The translations under genes and the position numbers were made by a program. Below are positions 46,393 to 56,027 of a DNA stretch of 64,000 nucleotides, piece after piece. Source of the stretch: Talaromyces rugulosus (taxonomy: Eukaryota; Ascomycota; Eurotiomycetes; Eurotiales; Trichocomaceae). Under the pieces are notes generated by a model. That model was not told the DNA's origin. It did no database searches and saw nothing but the letters and a program-made list of their open reading frames with translations. Within the stretch, counting starts at the first letter, position 1. Every line of letters begins with the position of its first letter. Where the stretch lies: assembly GCF_013368755.1 (NCBI RefSeq), contig NC_049562.1, positions 6,696,001 to 6,760,000 on the forward strand, in the 5' to 3' direction.

Positions 46393-47161
46393 CTTGAATG
46401 GAGAAAGAGTGCAAGTGTCTTGGGAACAGGAAATGATGCAATACTGTGGCTAGCTCTCAGATGAACTTTATCGTGTGTCTCTTCTAAATAAATCGCAACA
46501 GTACCTGTAGCTGACAAATTGTTGGTTCGGACTCTAGTTCGTTAACTCCATGACGGAAACTGATTGCAACATGCGCAAAAGAACCTTGCACTCCAATGTC
46601 GGGGAGTTTCATAAGGCACTTACACGGCGGAGGGTTTCCCACTGTAACTTGGCTTACATCCCGGTGGGTTTATTCCTATGGCCAGCCTTCGCCCAGTGCT
46701 TTCCTTGTCCAAGGATTTCGCACAGCCTTATTGTCGCTCCACTAGATAAAATATATTTTATAATTTCATTAGATTCTAACTTGGTATTTGCATAAGGAAA
46801 ATGTAAGTTTTTACTCAAGGTGAAGCTGTCTAGGTGCGTCAGCACCCCTGGCGAGCGAATGAATCAGCATGGCCGACACAGCGCGACTCGAGCTTTACAC
46901 AATAGGCAAGAAAATACTGGCTTTACTTTTCCCTTCGATTTTTTTTTCCCTTTTTACAGAATATAAAATATGTAGCTATAATAGCATAATAAAAATTTTA
47001 AGTTTTCGACTTAGTCGTAGTTTTGCAACTCGGCGTGATCTGGCATGATCTCTTATCGTCTGGTACGGTCTGGCACGACCAAGTAAAGTCTATAACGAGT
47101 CTCATTTTCAAGAACAGTCTTGCCATGCTCCATCTGCAACAAGTAATGTCCCATCTAGAAC
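46393..47161. other. Intergenic, no gene seen
   Basis: About 770 bp containing the 5' flank of the S33 gene and the 3' flank of the acyltransferase. No gene supported. Confidence 0.4.
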
Positions 47162-48658
47162 CTAAATACCAAGTCCGCTGAATAGCTGCTCCCTCACCTC
47201 ATCCAGAAACTTTGCCATAAACGCCGTGTCGTAATAGCTTTCGTTCCAGCTCGCCTGCAGCACAAACTCGTCCCGGAACGTCCATCCATGGCACTGCACC
47301 GCCTTTGCTATCGTCTGTGTCGACAGCCAAAAGTCCTCCACCGTCACCTTCTCCCGCAACTGCCCATCTGCCACACTGTACTCGCGGTCCAGAACCTTTT
47401 CCACCAGTCCCAGGCTGCTAAAGTCCACTGCCTGGGTCGTAGGCATGTCGGGCGGCACCTCGGCGTGCACCAGCCCAATCACCCTCCTGATAAACGCGGC
47501 CCCCAGCTTCGCCGTGCTTACAGCTCGTCCCTCGTCGTCCGTGAACCCAAGCTGCTTGGCTCCATTGTAGGACCTCTGCAGCTCCGCGCAGACCTGGTCA
47601 AAGGACTTGTTCTCGCCAACCACGTCCAGAACAACGACGGGAAACGCGGCGCAGAACTCGCCGATGGAGTACTGAGGCGTGTTGTACGGCGGCGGAAACT
47701 CTTTGCGAATGTCCACGGGCGCGAATCGCCCGTAGGATTTACAGAGTGGGTGTTGGGGATACCGCGCCGAGCAGAGGATTAGGGCGGCGTGCGTGGCCAA
47801 GGCCAGCGTGATACCCTTGCTTTTGCAGCTCGCCAGCAATTGCGACGTCTTTCCTTTGCCGAAGTTGAGGGAGACGCGCAGGGAGTCCCCGGGGGCGGAA
47901 TGGTCGCTGCCTTTCCGCACGGGAAGGGCAACACTGGGCGCACCGGCCATCATGTCAGAAAACATGGTGTCTGCCGCCTTCCTCATATACGCCGGGGTGC
48001 TTTCCTCGTCGTTGAAGGCATCGAGAATCCAGTCCGCACCGGGTGCGATGCTTCCATCCCCAACCGGGGAGGTATAGCTGTCTAGCTGCGCGTCCGCGCC
48101 CCTAGCCAGCGACTGGGTGAGGACATTGAGAAAGTTGACGGCAATGGTCATCATGGCATTGCCATCAAACCGCCAGTGACTCGTTTGGAAAAGGACCTCC
48201 GAGGAGGATGGGATCCAAATACATTGCGCGTAGTCTTCATTTTTGGACGCCTTGAAACGGACACTGGCGTTCGATGATCCCGTGTCAACCGAAAAAGTAT
48301 TGGTGAGCCATTCTTCGGCGTCAAACGTTGGTATTAGTATGGTCTGGCCCGCGCTGGAGCTTTTGCCGTTGGCGGGATCCTGTGGGTTGAGCACGCTTCC
48401 AAGGTGCGGATGGTGCGTCCGGGTCGCAGCCCAGGCTGTGCGGATGTGAGGAATGGGGTCGGCCACTGAAGGAGGGAAAGAGAGCTTCAGAGCCGCAGAT
48501 ATGGCGAGGTGGTCCTTTCCGATAGGAGCTGTCAGGGTTTTGAAGATGGCGCAGAGCTCCTCGACCGCTGAGAATGCACGGGCTTGAACATCAGGGCGAG
48601 ATGCGAGCGTAGCGTAAGCCGGATGGGACCGGGCTGTATTGGGGTTCAACGAGCCCAT
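47162..48658 (-). CDS. TRI3-like acyltransferase (condensation-domain superfamily)
   Basis: Single exon, 498 residues, cytosolic. Resembles the trichothecene 15-O-acetyltransferase family, which shares the CoA-acyltransferase/condensation fold. The active-site motif HxxxDG is SHWRFDGNAM (about residues 168-177). A second conserved region is GRFAPVDIRKEFPPP, the channel-side motif, followed by the N-to-C domain bridge. It would transfer an acetyl or other acyl group from CoA to a hydroxyl or amine of the product, a typical last or self-protecting step. Presence of a TRI3-like gene does not imply a trichothecene cluster: no terpene synthase is visible. Confidence 0.88.
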   Translation of the reverse strand: MGSLNPNTARSHPAYATLASRPDVQARAFSAVEELCAIFKTLTAPIGKDHLAISAALKLSFPPSVADPIPHIRTAWAATRTHHPHLGSVLNPQDPANGKSSSAGQTILIPTFDAEEWLTNTFSVDTGSSNASVRFKASKNEDYAQCIWIPSSSEVLFQTSHWRFDGNAMMTIAVNFLNVLTQSLARGADAQLDSYTSPVGDGSIAPGADWILDAFNDEESTPAYMRKAADTMFSDMMAGAPSVALPVRKGSDHSAPGDSLRVSLNFGKGKTSQLLASCKSKGITLALATHAALILCSARYPQHPLCKSYGRFAPVDIRKEFPPPYNTPQYSIGEFCAAFPVVVLDVVGENKSFDQVCAELQRSYNGAKQLGFTDDEGRAVSTAKLGAAFIRRVIGLVHAEVPPDMPTTQAVDFSSLGLVEKVLDREYSVADGQLREKVTVEDFWLSTQTIAKAVQCHGWTFRDEFVLQASWNESYYDTAFMAKFLDEVREQLFSGLGI

Positions 48659-49597
48659 ACTGGATGCTTGAGGAGCTTGTGGGAGAGGATAAATTGATGT
48701 CTAGGATGTGTGGCGGAAAGGACAAAAAGAGAAAGAGAATCACTTTCGGTAGTTCTGTCGTTGGTAAACCAATGCGGACTTATACCCAGTCACTGCTGGC
48801 TTTTGGTGAGAAGGCTTCGCTGGTTCGTTATCTATTGTGGGTGCACAGCAGGAGTCGCGCGGTGTGGTGGCGAGAGCTGGCTTCTTTATTTGCGGTGGAT
48901 TGATCCTCTCAACGTAGCCTTGTAGTTGGAGCTACGGCTCCCTTAGTCGCGCGTTTTGTACTGACCTTTACTGCTAACTATTTTCTATATTACTTCTCGC
49001 AGAGGTTCTTTATGGCTGGTCTCTTAGGTTTCGAGGGCATAGTTCCCACCGGGTTCGCAAGCATGGTCCAAGTACTTGAATATGCTTTCTGTGCCTGTAG
49101 TTTCCATCGCCGAGGCCTCCATAGTGTCATGAAGGAAGCTACAGCACAGCCGATCCTGTTGCCCAAATTGCTTTGTTACTAATGCACCGGCCGGTTCGTA
49201 GATTCGGTGTGCTAATGCAGCCACAGTAAGCCGGCAAGGCCCGTTTCCTCCGGAAACCTTCCGCCTCCAATCTAATTGGACGTTAAACAGTTTTATATTA
49301 ATTATGAGGGTTTATAAATATGATAATTCTTATTAATTGATTCATATTTGTCAGGAGTCCGAATAACTTAGCGCCGGCCTTAGATTTTCTAACCAAAATA
49401 CCTGAGTGTAGTGAGCCGTACTACAATCACAAACTCTAATTTAGGGTTATTTTTGCTAGTTAAATCTAGGGTTAATGTCGTAGACTACAATCAGAAACTT
49501 TTGTAGACTACAATCAGGTTTTGTCGCCCGATCGCTCTATCATCAATACATAATGCCTGTACTAGTAGGGGCATTTAATTTTGTTAGCAAATGTTAG
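48659..49597. other. Intergenic between cluster and retrotransposon nest
   Basis: No gene. Short strings shared with other repeat areas (TTGGAGCTACGGCTCC near 48927; AACTTAGCGCCGG near 49367) indicate small repeat fragments. Confidence 0.45.
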
Positions 49598-49744
49598 TGT
49601 GAGGATATTATATAGAGAGCAGGCAAGAGTTGGATTCGATAGTAAAGCTATGGTTCGCTAGGTAGTCAAACTGATTGCTGACCTTTGGCAACCCCTATGC
49701 GAAGGTCATAATATATATGTTGTTTCATTAGTGGCTTAGCAACC
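49598..49744. repeat. Element B1, left part of LTR (split by element A)
   Basis: Begins TGTGAGGATATTATATAG and matches the start of the B2 LTR at 58179, with mostly G-to-A and C-to-T differences. Its continuation is at 57547 on the other side of element A. Confidence 0.85.
49740..49744. repeat. Target-site duplication CAACC of element A, left copy
   Basis: CAACC immediately precedes the left LTR and recurs immediately after the right LTR at 57542-57546, proving insertion of A into the B1 LTR. Confidence 0.9.
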
Positions 49745-50073
49745 TGTAAAGTGGGTGGTGTCTGAAAGACTTATATATGAGGGAGTTGGAACCTACTGGG
49801 CTCTGAGGGGGTTCCTACTAGGAGTCGAGGCAGTATATAAAGTAAATAGATATGGGTTATATTGATATAGAATAAACCGCTTGAGCCCCTTCATCCTGGG
49901 GGATGGGGTCTCAAGCTTATAAGCCTGATCTAGATGAGATCCTACTTCCTAACAGGGTTATATTCACCGAGCATGAGGGGTAGATGCATCCTTTGTGATG
50001 TATCAACTCAACCCGCGGAGGATATGCAGGCCTTTGTAAGCCGGATCGGCATCCCCGAGCCTGGCACTTCACA
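49745..50073 (-). repeat. Element A 3' LTR (left)
   Basis: A 329 bp direct repeat of 57213-57541. The differences seen are CTCTGAGG versus CTCCGAGG and ATAGATATGG versus ATAGAGATGG. In element orientation the purine-rich GGAGGGATGGAT just inside it (50074-50090) is a candidate polypurine tract. Confidence 0.93.
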
Positions 50074-50452
50074 ATCCATCCCTCCTGGAAGGGATCGTCC
50101 TCGAGACCTTGTATCCGTAGGTTGGGAATAACCTCATGTCTGACGCGGTGGTTGCTGCGGCAGCCGGCCAATCAAAACAAAGGGCATCATGGTTTCCTGA
50201 TTCGGAAGGCGGTTTGGTGCAGCAGTGGGTGGGTCCACCCACGCGTGTGTTGACATATGGGAACTCCAAAAATAAACATGGGATGTTCCTTATCCACGCG
50301 CAGCAACACCTTGGTATGTGCCCCTTGTTGATTCCCCTGTCGATTGGTTTCGAGTTGTAAGCTATCACGGACATTTTGCTAATCTTAAATCATGGTAGTT
50401 CTTAGAATCAAGCTTTTTTCTTCGTCCTGTTCTGCTTCTGCCTCTGCCAGCA

Positions 50453-51885
50453 ATGGCCCCCCGCGCCCCCAAGCCCGTTCGTCTCCCAGTTCAGGTGCAT
50501 GTTGACCTATCCTGACGTTCTTGTAGAAAACCCCAACCCGTCGTGGGCCCTCGGGCTCTACTCGTCGTGGCCGCGGTGCTCGCCGCCCTGCTCTGGTAAG
50601 TGCTTCCTTGAGAGGCTCCTAGTCGGCTTCGAGTCGGTTCCTAGTGGAATGGCATAGTGCTTTGGTATCCCGAGTTACCGCAGTTGTCTCTGGGACTTCT
50701 CGTAATAGTCATCCAGCAGTTATTAGATCATTGGCTAACAGGTTTGAATAATAGGAGAATGTTTTTACTCCCCCTGCCGTCACCACCGAGGAGCTTGACG
50801 CACTCCTCGCTGTTGTAAGTAGTTCGATATAGGCTTTCTCAAATCGACCTTGGTTTCCCCCTCCTAGTAGGCTCCGTCTCGGGGCCTAGGTGGATAGTAT
50901 ATGTAGTAGATACTAATAGGTATATCCAATTTTTAGGAAGATTCGGACTTGTCGTCCCTTGAGCCCGATGCCGACATGACCGATCGCCTTGAGTCTGGCC
51001 CTGCCGGGGATGCCACTTCGGCTCCCTTGGCTGAAAACATGGTGGAGGATGCCGATGAGACTCCTCGTCATACACAGGCCGCCTCTGAGACGCCTGTGCC
51101 GGTGGCTTCTGCCCCGGGTATCCCTGATGTCCTTCTGTCTGGCGACCAGCCAGACTTTTCGGGATACTATGACCCTCAATCTGGGGCTCCTTTGTGTGCG
51201 CTCGGAGCACGCGGTCTACATCGGTTGACTAGTCAGGAGTCAGCTCGATTGGCGAGGGTCCCTCCTGCGTACTTTGGTGCCGTCCCTGTGGCGGATGAAC
51301 GCTTAGTACTTTGGCAGAGCCACCCCTGTTTGCGTTGTGCAAAACTGGTGGGCCGCCACCAGAATTTCTGCGTGCGGCGTCTGCCAACGGAAAAGTGTTG
51401 TCGCTGTTCCTGTTTGGGAGTAAAATGCGATTCTATACCAGACTCGCAGTTGGCCTCATTCCGCATTGTGCAAGCAATGTTCCGCTTGGGCGTGTCTCCA
51501 GAGGCCATCCGGGCAGCCGCCGATTGGGTTCGGGTTGTCGAGGGGACGCTCCGTAGGGAGCCATCCTCGTCACCCTCTCAATCGCGGATTCGCTCGCTGG
51601 GACCGTCCGAGTCGGACCGAGTCGCAGCATTGGAAGCCCGCCTTGACCGGATTGAAGGCACCATGGGCCAGATTCTTCAAATCTTGAATCGGCAAGTAAG
51701 TGTAATCCCTTTTTGGCGTTTGCTTTCAATGGGGCTTTTGCCTAGTCTAGTACTGATGGTAATAGAATGAATATTTTGGCATTGCGCCTGCCGCTGTCCC
51801 TGCTGCTCCTGCTTCCCCTGCCGCCCGCCGCCATGGCGGTGTTTTGTGGAGTCCTCCTGCGTGGGGTGGTCCTTCGGGACAGTAG
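50453..51885 (+). CDS. Opposite-strand, five-exon Cys-rich accessory gene of element A
   Basis: Encoded opposite to gag-pol, between pol and the 3' LTR. Exons 50453-50494, 50527-50595, 50755-50814, 50937-51695 and 51766-51885 are each a multiple of three and joined by GT..AG introns, all phase 0, giving 349 residues. The N-terminus (MAPRAPKPVR...) is basic and Pro/Arg-rich. An acidic middle follows. A Cys cluster reads HPCLRCAKLVGRHQNFC then KCCRCSCLGVKC, in CX2C-X10-C-X8-CX2C form. Then comes a helical region ending in a coiled-coil-like ALEARLDRIEGTMGQILQIL. The C-terminus is Pro/Ala/Gly-rich. It is related to the protein at 58738-59747. Function unknown: nucleic-acid binding, silencing defence or regulation are possible. 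Confidence 0.75.
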
Positions 51886-52217
51886 TTTAGTCTTGGTGGT
51901 TGGTTTTCTTTTGTTTTTTTGAATAATGAAATCTTCTTTCTCGTCGTGCGATTTCCTCGTAGAATCCTCGTTAAACCTGAAACCCGGTGGGAAAAACAGG
52001 AAGAGTGATTCCGGAGCACAGCCGGCTCCCTCTCATGGCCAAGTAGTAATCCTTGTTGGTGGTGCCAAGGAGTGTAATGGAGGGTGAGGAGGTCATATTT
52101 ATATACTAGGACGGTTCCGAGTCGGCTCCGAATCGGAGCCTTTGTGGCTCCTAGTCGGCTTCGGGTAGGAGGCCCCAAAGTGATGAAGACCAAAAAACCT
52201 GTTCTTAGGAAAAGGGT
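51886..52217. other. Element A spacer between accessory gene and pol (tail-to-tail)
   Basis: Noncoding. It contains one copy cluster (52112-52169) of the GAGTCGG/CCTAG short repeat that recurs throughout the element. Confidence 0.6.
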
Positions 52218-55200
52218 CTATCTTCTTTTTGCCTTATAGGCTGCCGACTGGTGATATTCCTCAAGGAGTTCCTTTGCATTGCCGAGGTCTTCTTTATCCA
52301 ACCATTTGTTCTCATAAGAAGGATATCCAAGCCATTTTACCAAGTACTTGGTTCGTCCGCGGTAGGTGCGATGGTTGACGATGGCTTCGATTTCCCATTC
52401 TTCTTCGTCATCCACAATAATCGCTTGTGGTTCCCGTTCACTTTCTTCTCCTCTCCGTGGATAATACGGTTCTAATAAGGAGACATGGAAAACAGGGTGA
52501 ATTCGACGCCAATTCGCCGGTAGCCGGAGCCGGTAAGCTTGCTTTCCTATCCTTTCGATAACCTCAAAGCTTCCTTCATATGGGAAGTCAAGCTTCTTGT
52601 TTGGCCTAAAGGATTTGAGGTTTTTCATGGATAACAGCACCCGGTCACCCACAGCGTACTCTTTTAGTTGGTGACGTTTATTGTAATAGGTGGCTTGCAC
52701 CTGGGTTGCTTCTTCAAGATGAAGCTTCACCTGCTCCCTGATTTCTTTTAATTTCTCGACGCGCTCTTGCGTCGATTGAACCGTGGAAGGTTCAACATGG
52801 TTATCAAAGGGAGGCTTCGGGTCGAAGCCGACTAGGCCCCTAAGTGGGGTCGTCCTAGTGCTTGCATGTTTCGAGTTATTATAAGCGAACTGAGCTGCTG
52901 ACAAATGCTGCGCCCAGTCATCCTGTCGCTGGTTCGTATAGCAGCGCAGATAGTGTTCCATAACCTGGTTCAATCTCTCCGTCTGGCCGTCCGTCTGTGG
53001 GTGAAAAGCAGTGCTCAATCGTCGCTTGATTCCGAACTGATACATCAGTTCGGACCAGAATCCGCTAGTGAAAAGCGATCCTCGGTCAGTAACGATGCTA
53101 TCCGGGTAGCCGTAGATGTTGAAAACTCTCTCGGTTATTATATCTGCAAGTTCTTCAGCATTAATACTCTTCTTACAAGGAATATAGGTGCCCAGCTTAG
53201 TGAAGCGGTCGACAACGACCAATATAGAGTCATAAACTTCTTTCTGAAGTCTGCTCGGAGGCAGGTCTGTGACGAAGTCCATAGACAAGCTTTTACTCGG
53301 TCCTGATGGGACCGGTAATGATTGCAATTGACCATAAGGTCGGTGCCTTCGCACCTTTGCAAGCTGACATATCTCACAAGTACGAACGTACTCGTCTATG
53401 TCTTGGTCCATCCTGGGCCAATAATACTTTCGACTTATTAAGTCAAGAGTTCTTGCGACGCCGAAATGACCTGCATATGGGTGGTCATGATGCAACTTCA
53501 TGAGTTCACTCCGCAGAGCCATATCCTCTGGCACATATACCCTCTCGTGGTAATGTAGGAGACCGTTCTTAGTACTCCAAGCCGCCTTCGAGTCCCCGAC
53601 TCGGTTCCTAGTTGCCTTCGAGTCGTTTCCGACTCGGTTCCTAGGTAGGTTCCTAGTTGCCTTCGAGTCGTCTTCGACTCGGTTCCTAGGCGAGTCCGTT
53701 AATTTGGATTTGGAAATCCCGTCCGCCGGAACCATCTTCCGCTGAGAAAAGGCGTCCCCTTCCTGCAGCTTCCGTACTAGGTCCGCAGTTGACGGCGTCA
53801 AAGAGCCGAAAACGTCCTCGGCTTGCATTGCTCCAAGTGCAAGTCTTCTCTGGCAACGGCAGGCTCCGGAAACCTGACCGTCTATACGCAAATCCGTACT
53901 GGGGCTCTCCCCTCGGGATAAGCTTGCCCTACTGGGACTATCCTCTAGAGATATCAAGCTTGCCAGCCTTATGCCGGACTCCAATGCGTTCAATTTCAAT
54001 TTGTGTTGCAAAGTCGGTAATAATCCGACATCTTCTTCTCCCTCCCCGTCTTCAAAAAAGTCCGGGCGTCGGGATGGAGCGTCTGAAGGGTTCTTTACCC
54101 CAGGCTTATATTCAATCTCGAAATCATAAGCCGCTAAAAGCTGAGCCCATCTGGCCTGCTTTGCATTCAACTTCTTCGCAGTGAAGAAGTAAGTTAAATT
54201 ATTATGGTCTGTCTGCACCCTGATGGGGTGCTTGCTACCTTCAAGGTAGTGACGCCATTTCTGGAAAGCAAATACAATTGCTCCCAATTCCTGGTCATGC
54301 ACCAGCCAACGACGTTCTGTCTCGCTGTGCTTTTGGCTTAAGAAAGCAACTGGATGCCAGTATACTCGGTTTCTAGTCGGTTCCGAGTCGGAGCCGACCC
54401 GGGTCCTAATAGGATCCGAATCGGAGCCTGGTTGCAGAAGTATGGCTCCTCTTCCAACCTTCGAGGCATCCGTAATAATCTTGATTCTCTTCTCTGGGTC
54501 AAAGTGTCTTACCACCGGAGGACTTTTGAAAGCGTCACGAAGCTCTTCAAAAGCCTTCTTTGCTTCCGGAGTCAGTTTGAACCCACAAGTCCCCATTTTG
54601 GGATCTCCTTTAAGCATCTCGGACAGCGGTGCTGTTATGGTTGAAAAGCTTCTTATAAATTTTCTAAAGAACCCAGTAAAGCCCAGGAAAACTTGGATCT
54701 CCTTTGCAGACTTTGGTTCAGGCCAGTTCCGAATAACTTCAGTTCGTTCGGTGTCCATCGAGGTTCCTTGCTCGTCAATGACATAGCCTAGGAATTTTAC
54801 CCTCTGCTGATGGAAACTGCACTTTGAAGCTTTTGCATATAGCCGGTGGTCTCTGAGCCTCTGCAGAACCTGTTTAACGTGCTTCACATGTTCTTCTTCT
54901 GATTGTGAATAAATCAGGATATCGTCAAGATAAACGATTACAAAGTCATCAATAAGGCCTTTCAAGGCATCATGAATATAAGATTGAAAGGTCGCGGGGG
55001 CATTAGTCAACCCAAATGGCATGACTAAATACTCATAGTGCCCATACCGAGTTCGGAAAGCCGTTTTCCACTCGTCTCCGCGCTTGATTCTTATCCGGTG
55101 ATATGCATCCCGGAGATCAATCTTGGTAAAGCGTTTGGATCCCGTCAATCGGTCCAGCATCTCGTCTATCCTTGGTAGGGGATATCGGTTTTTGACTGTA

Positions 55201-56018
55201 ATCTCATTGAGACCGCGGTAATCCACGCAGACGCGTAAAGAGCCGTCTGCTTTCTTTGCAAATAAAATAGGTGCACCGGCTGGGCTTGTTGATTCTCGGA
55301 TCCAACCCTTCTGCTGCATCTCTTCTAGGTATGTGCGCAGGTGTTCCAGTTCTTTCGCCGAGCATGGGTAAAGGGGTCCATAAGGAGGGCCCTTTGCACC
55401 TGGTTGCAACATAATCTCATGATTGACATTCTCAGGAGGCAGGGTTGCCGCCTCCTTTTCTGAGAATACATCGGTGTACTCGTTATAAGTGTCCGGAAGT
55501 TTTCCTTCTTCTGGTTCGACTGCTTCTGCAGATAGGAAGAACGTGGTCGCTGTTCTTGCCAGCAGTCCAAAGCGTCGAGGCGTCTCAATTTTAATCTTGG
55601 TGGGCAATTCTTTACTTTTTCGAAATTGCCACTTTTGCCCGCGCCAGGTAAGGATCATGGGATCTTCGTCCCAAAGCCAGGTCTTCCCTAGGATGGCTTC
55701 AAATCCGGTCATGTTGATTACATAGAACCGTAGGGGATAGGTCTTTTCTCTCCCCTTTGTGTCGGTAACCGTGGTGTCGAGGTTGAGGATAGCGAAGCAA
55801 GTAGTGACCTGCCCGTCAACGAATTTGACAGGTTGCTCTAGGTTCCGAGTCGGCTCCCAGCCGGCTTCGAGTAGGAACCTATATGATATAAAATTCTCGT
55901 CTGCTCCAGTGTCGAGCATGGCGGTCACCTCGGATCTTGCTTCGGGAAGGTTCAATCTTATGTGAATTGGCATAGCGAAGTTCTTCGAGTCTTCCTCCTT
56001 CCTCAAACTGGCAACCAC
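52218..56018 (-). CDS. pol: Element A Pol polyprotein: protease, RT, RNase H, integrase, chromodomain
   Basis: Open for 1266 residues. Approximate order: aspartic protease (DTGADENFIS near 37), reverse transcriptase (YLDDILIY near 362), RNase H (ITDASKVG near 514), integrase with HHCC zinc finger (from about 841), catalytic MDFVTDL, VTDRGSLFTS and HPQTDGQTERLN, and a C-terminal chromodomain (WEIEAIVNHR...YLVKWLGY near 1207). These place it among chromoviruses, whose chromodomain directs insertion to chromatin marks. It lies in the same frame as gag, directly after one UGA. An unusual insertion of a short repeated peptide (SDSDPIRTRVGSDSEPTRNR) sits inside RNase H, and a related run (NRVGNDSKATRNRV) lies between RNase H and integrase. 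Confidence 0.95.
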   Translation of the reverse strand: MVASLRKEEDSKNFAMPIHIRLNLPEARSEVTAMLDTGADENFISYRFLLEAGWEPTRNLEQPVKFVDGQVTTCFAILNLDTTVTDTKGREKTYPLRFYVINMTGFEAILGKTWLWDEDPMILTWRGQKWQFRKSKELPTKIKIETPRRFGLLARTATTFFLSAEAVEPEEGKLPDTYNEYTDVFSEKEAATLPPENVNHEIMLQPGAKGPPYGPLYPCSAKELEHLRTYLEEMQQKGWIRESTSPAGAPILFAKKADGSLRVCVDYRGLNEITVKNRYPLPRIDEMLDRLTGSKRFTKIDLRDAYHRIRIKRGDEWKTAFRTRYGHYEYLVMPFGLTNAPATFQSYIHDALKGLIDDFVIVYLDDILIYSQSEEEHVKHVKQVLQRLRDHRLYAKASKCSFHQQRVKFLGYVIDEQGTSMDTERTEVIRNWPEPKSAKEIQVFLGFTGFFRKFIRSFSTITAPLSEMLKGDPKMGTCGFKLTPEAKKAFEELRDAFKSPPVVRHFDPEKRIKIITDASKVGRGAILLQPGSDSDPIRTRVGSDSEPTRNRVYWHPVAFLSQKHSETERRWLVHDQELGAIVFAFQKWRHYLEGSKHPIRVQTDHNNLTYFFTAKKLNAKQARWAQLLAAYDFEIEYKPGVKNPSDAPSRRPDFFEDGEGEEDVGLLPTLQHKLKLNALESGIRLASLISLEDSPSRASLSRGESPSTDLRIDGQVSGACRCQRRLALGAMQAEDVFGSLTPSTADLVRKLQEGDAFSQRKMVPADGISKSKLTDSPRNRVEDDSKATRNLPRNRVGNDSKATRNRVGDSKAAWSTKNGLLHYHERVYVPEDMALRSELMKLHHDHPYAGHFGVARTLDLISRKYYWPRMDQDIDEYVRTCEICQLAKVRRHRPYGQLQSLPVPSGPSKSLSMDFVTDLPPSRLQKEVYDSILVVVDRFTKLGTYIPCKKSINAEELADIITERVFNIYGYPDSIVTDRGSLFTSGFWSELMYQFGIKRRLSTAFHPQTDGQTERLNQVMEHYLRCYTNQRQDDWAQHLSAAQFAYNNSKHASTRTTPLRGLVGFDPKPPFDNHVEPSTVQSTQERVEKLKEIREQVKLHLEEATQVQATYYNKRHQLKEYAVGDRVLLSMKNLKSFRPNKKLDFPYEGSFEVIERIGKQAYRLRLPANWRRIHPVFHVSLLEPYYPRRGEESEREPQAIIVDDEEEWEIEAIVNHRTYRGRTKYLVKWLGYPSYENKWLDKEDLGNAKELLEEYHQSAAYKAKRR
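53584..53695. repeat. Element A internal short repeat, densest cluster
   Basis: Near-tandem copies of CTTCGAGTCG..GACTCGGTTCCTAG. Related copies are at about 50617-50645, 52112-52169, 52812-52837, 54364-54430, 55838-55880 and 56277-56320, with shorter traces in the LTRs (GGTTCCTACTAGGAGTCGAGG). Copies are found in both orientations and in coding as well as noncoding parts. Confidence 0.8.
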
Positions 56019-56027
56019 GGGCAGTCC

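Noticed and set aside
47162..48658. Trichothecene cluster suggested by the TRI3-like gene
   Set aside because: No trichodiene synthase or other TRI genes are visible, and TRI3-like acyltransferases occur in many pathways.
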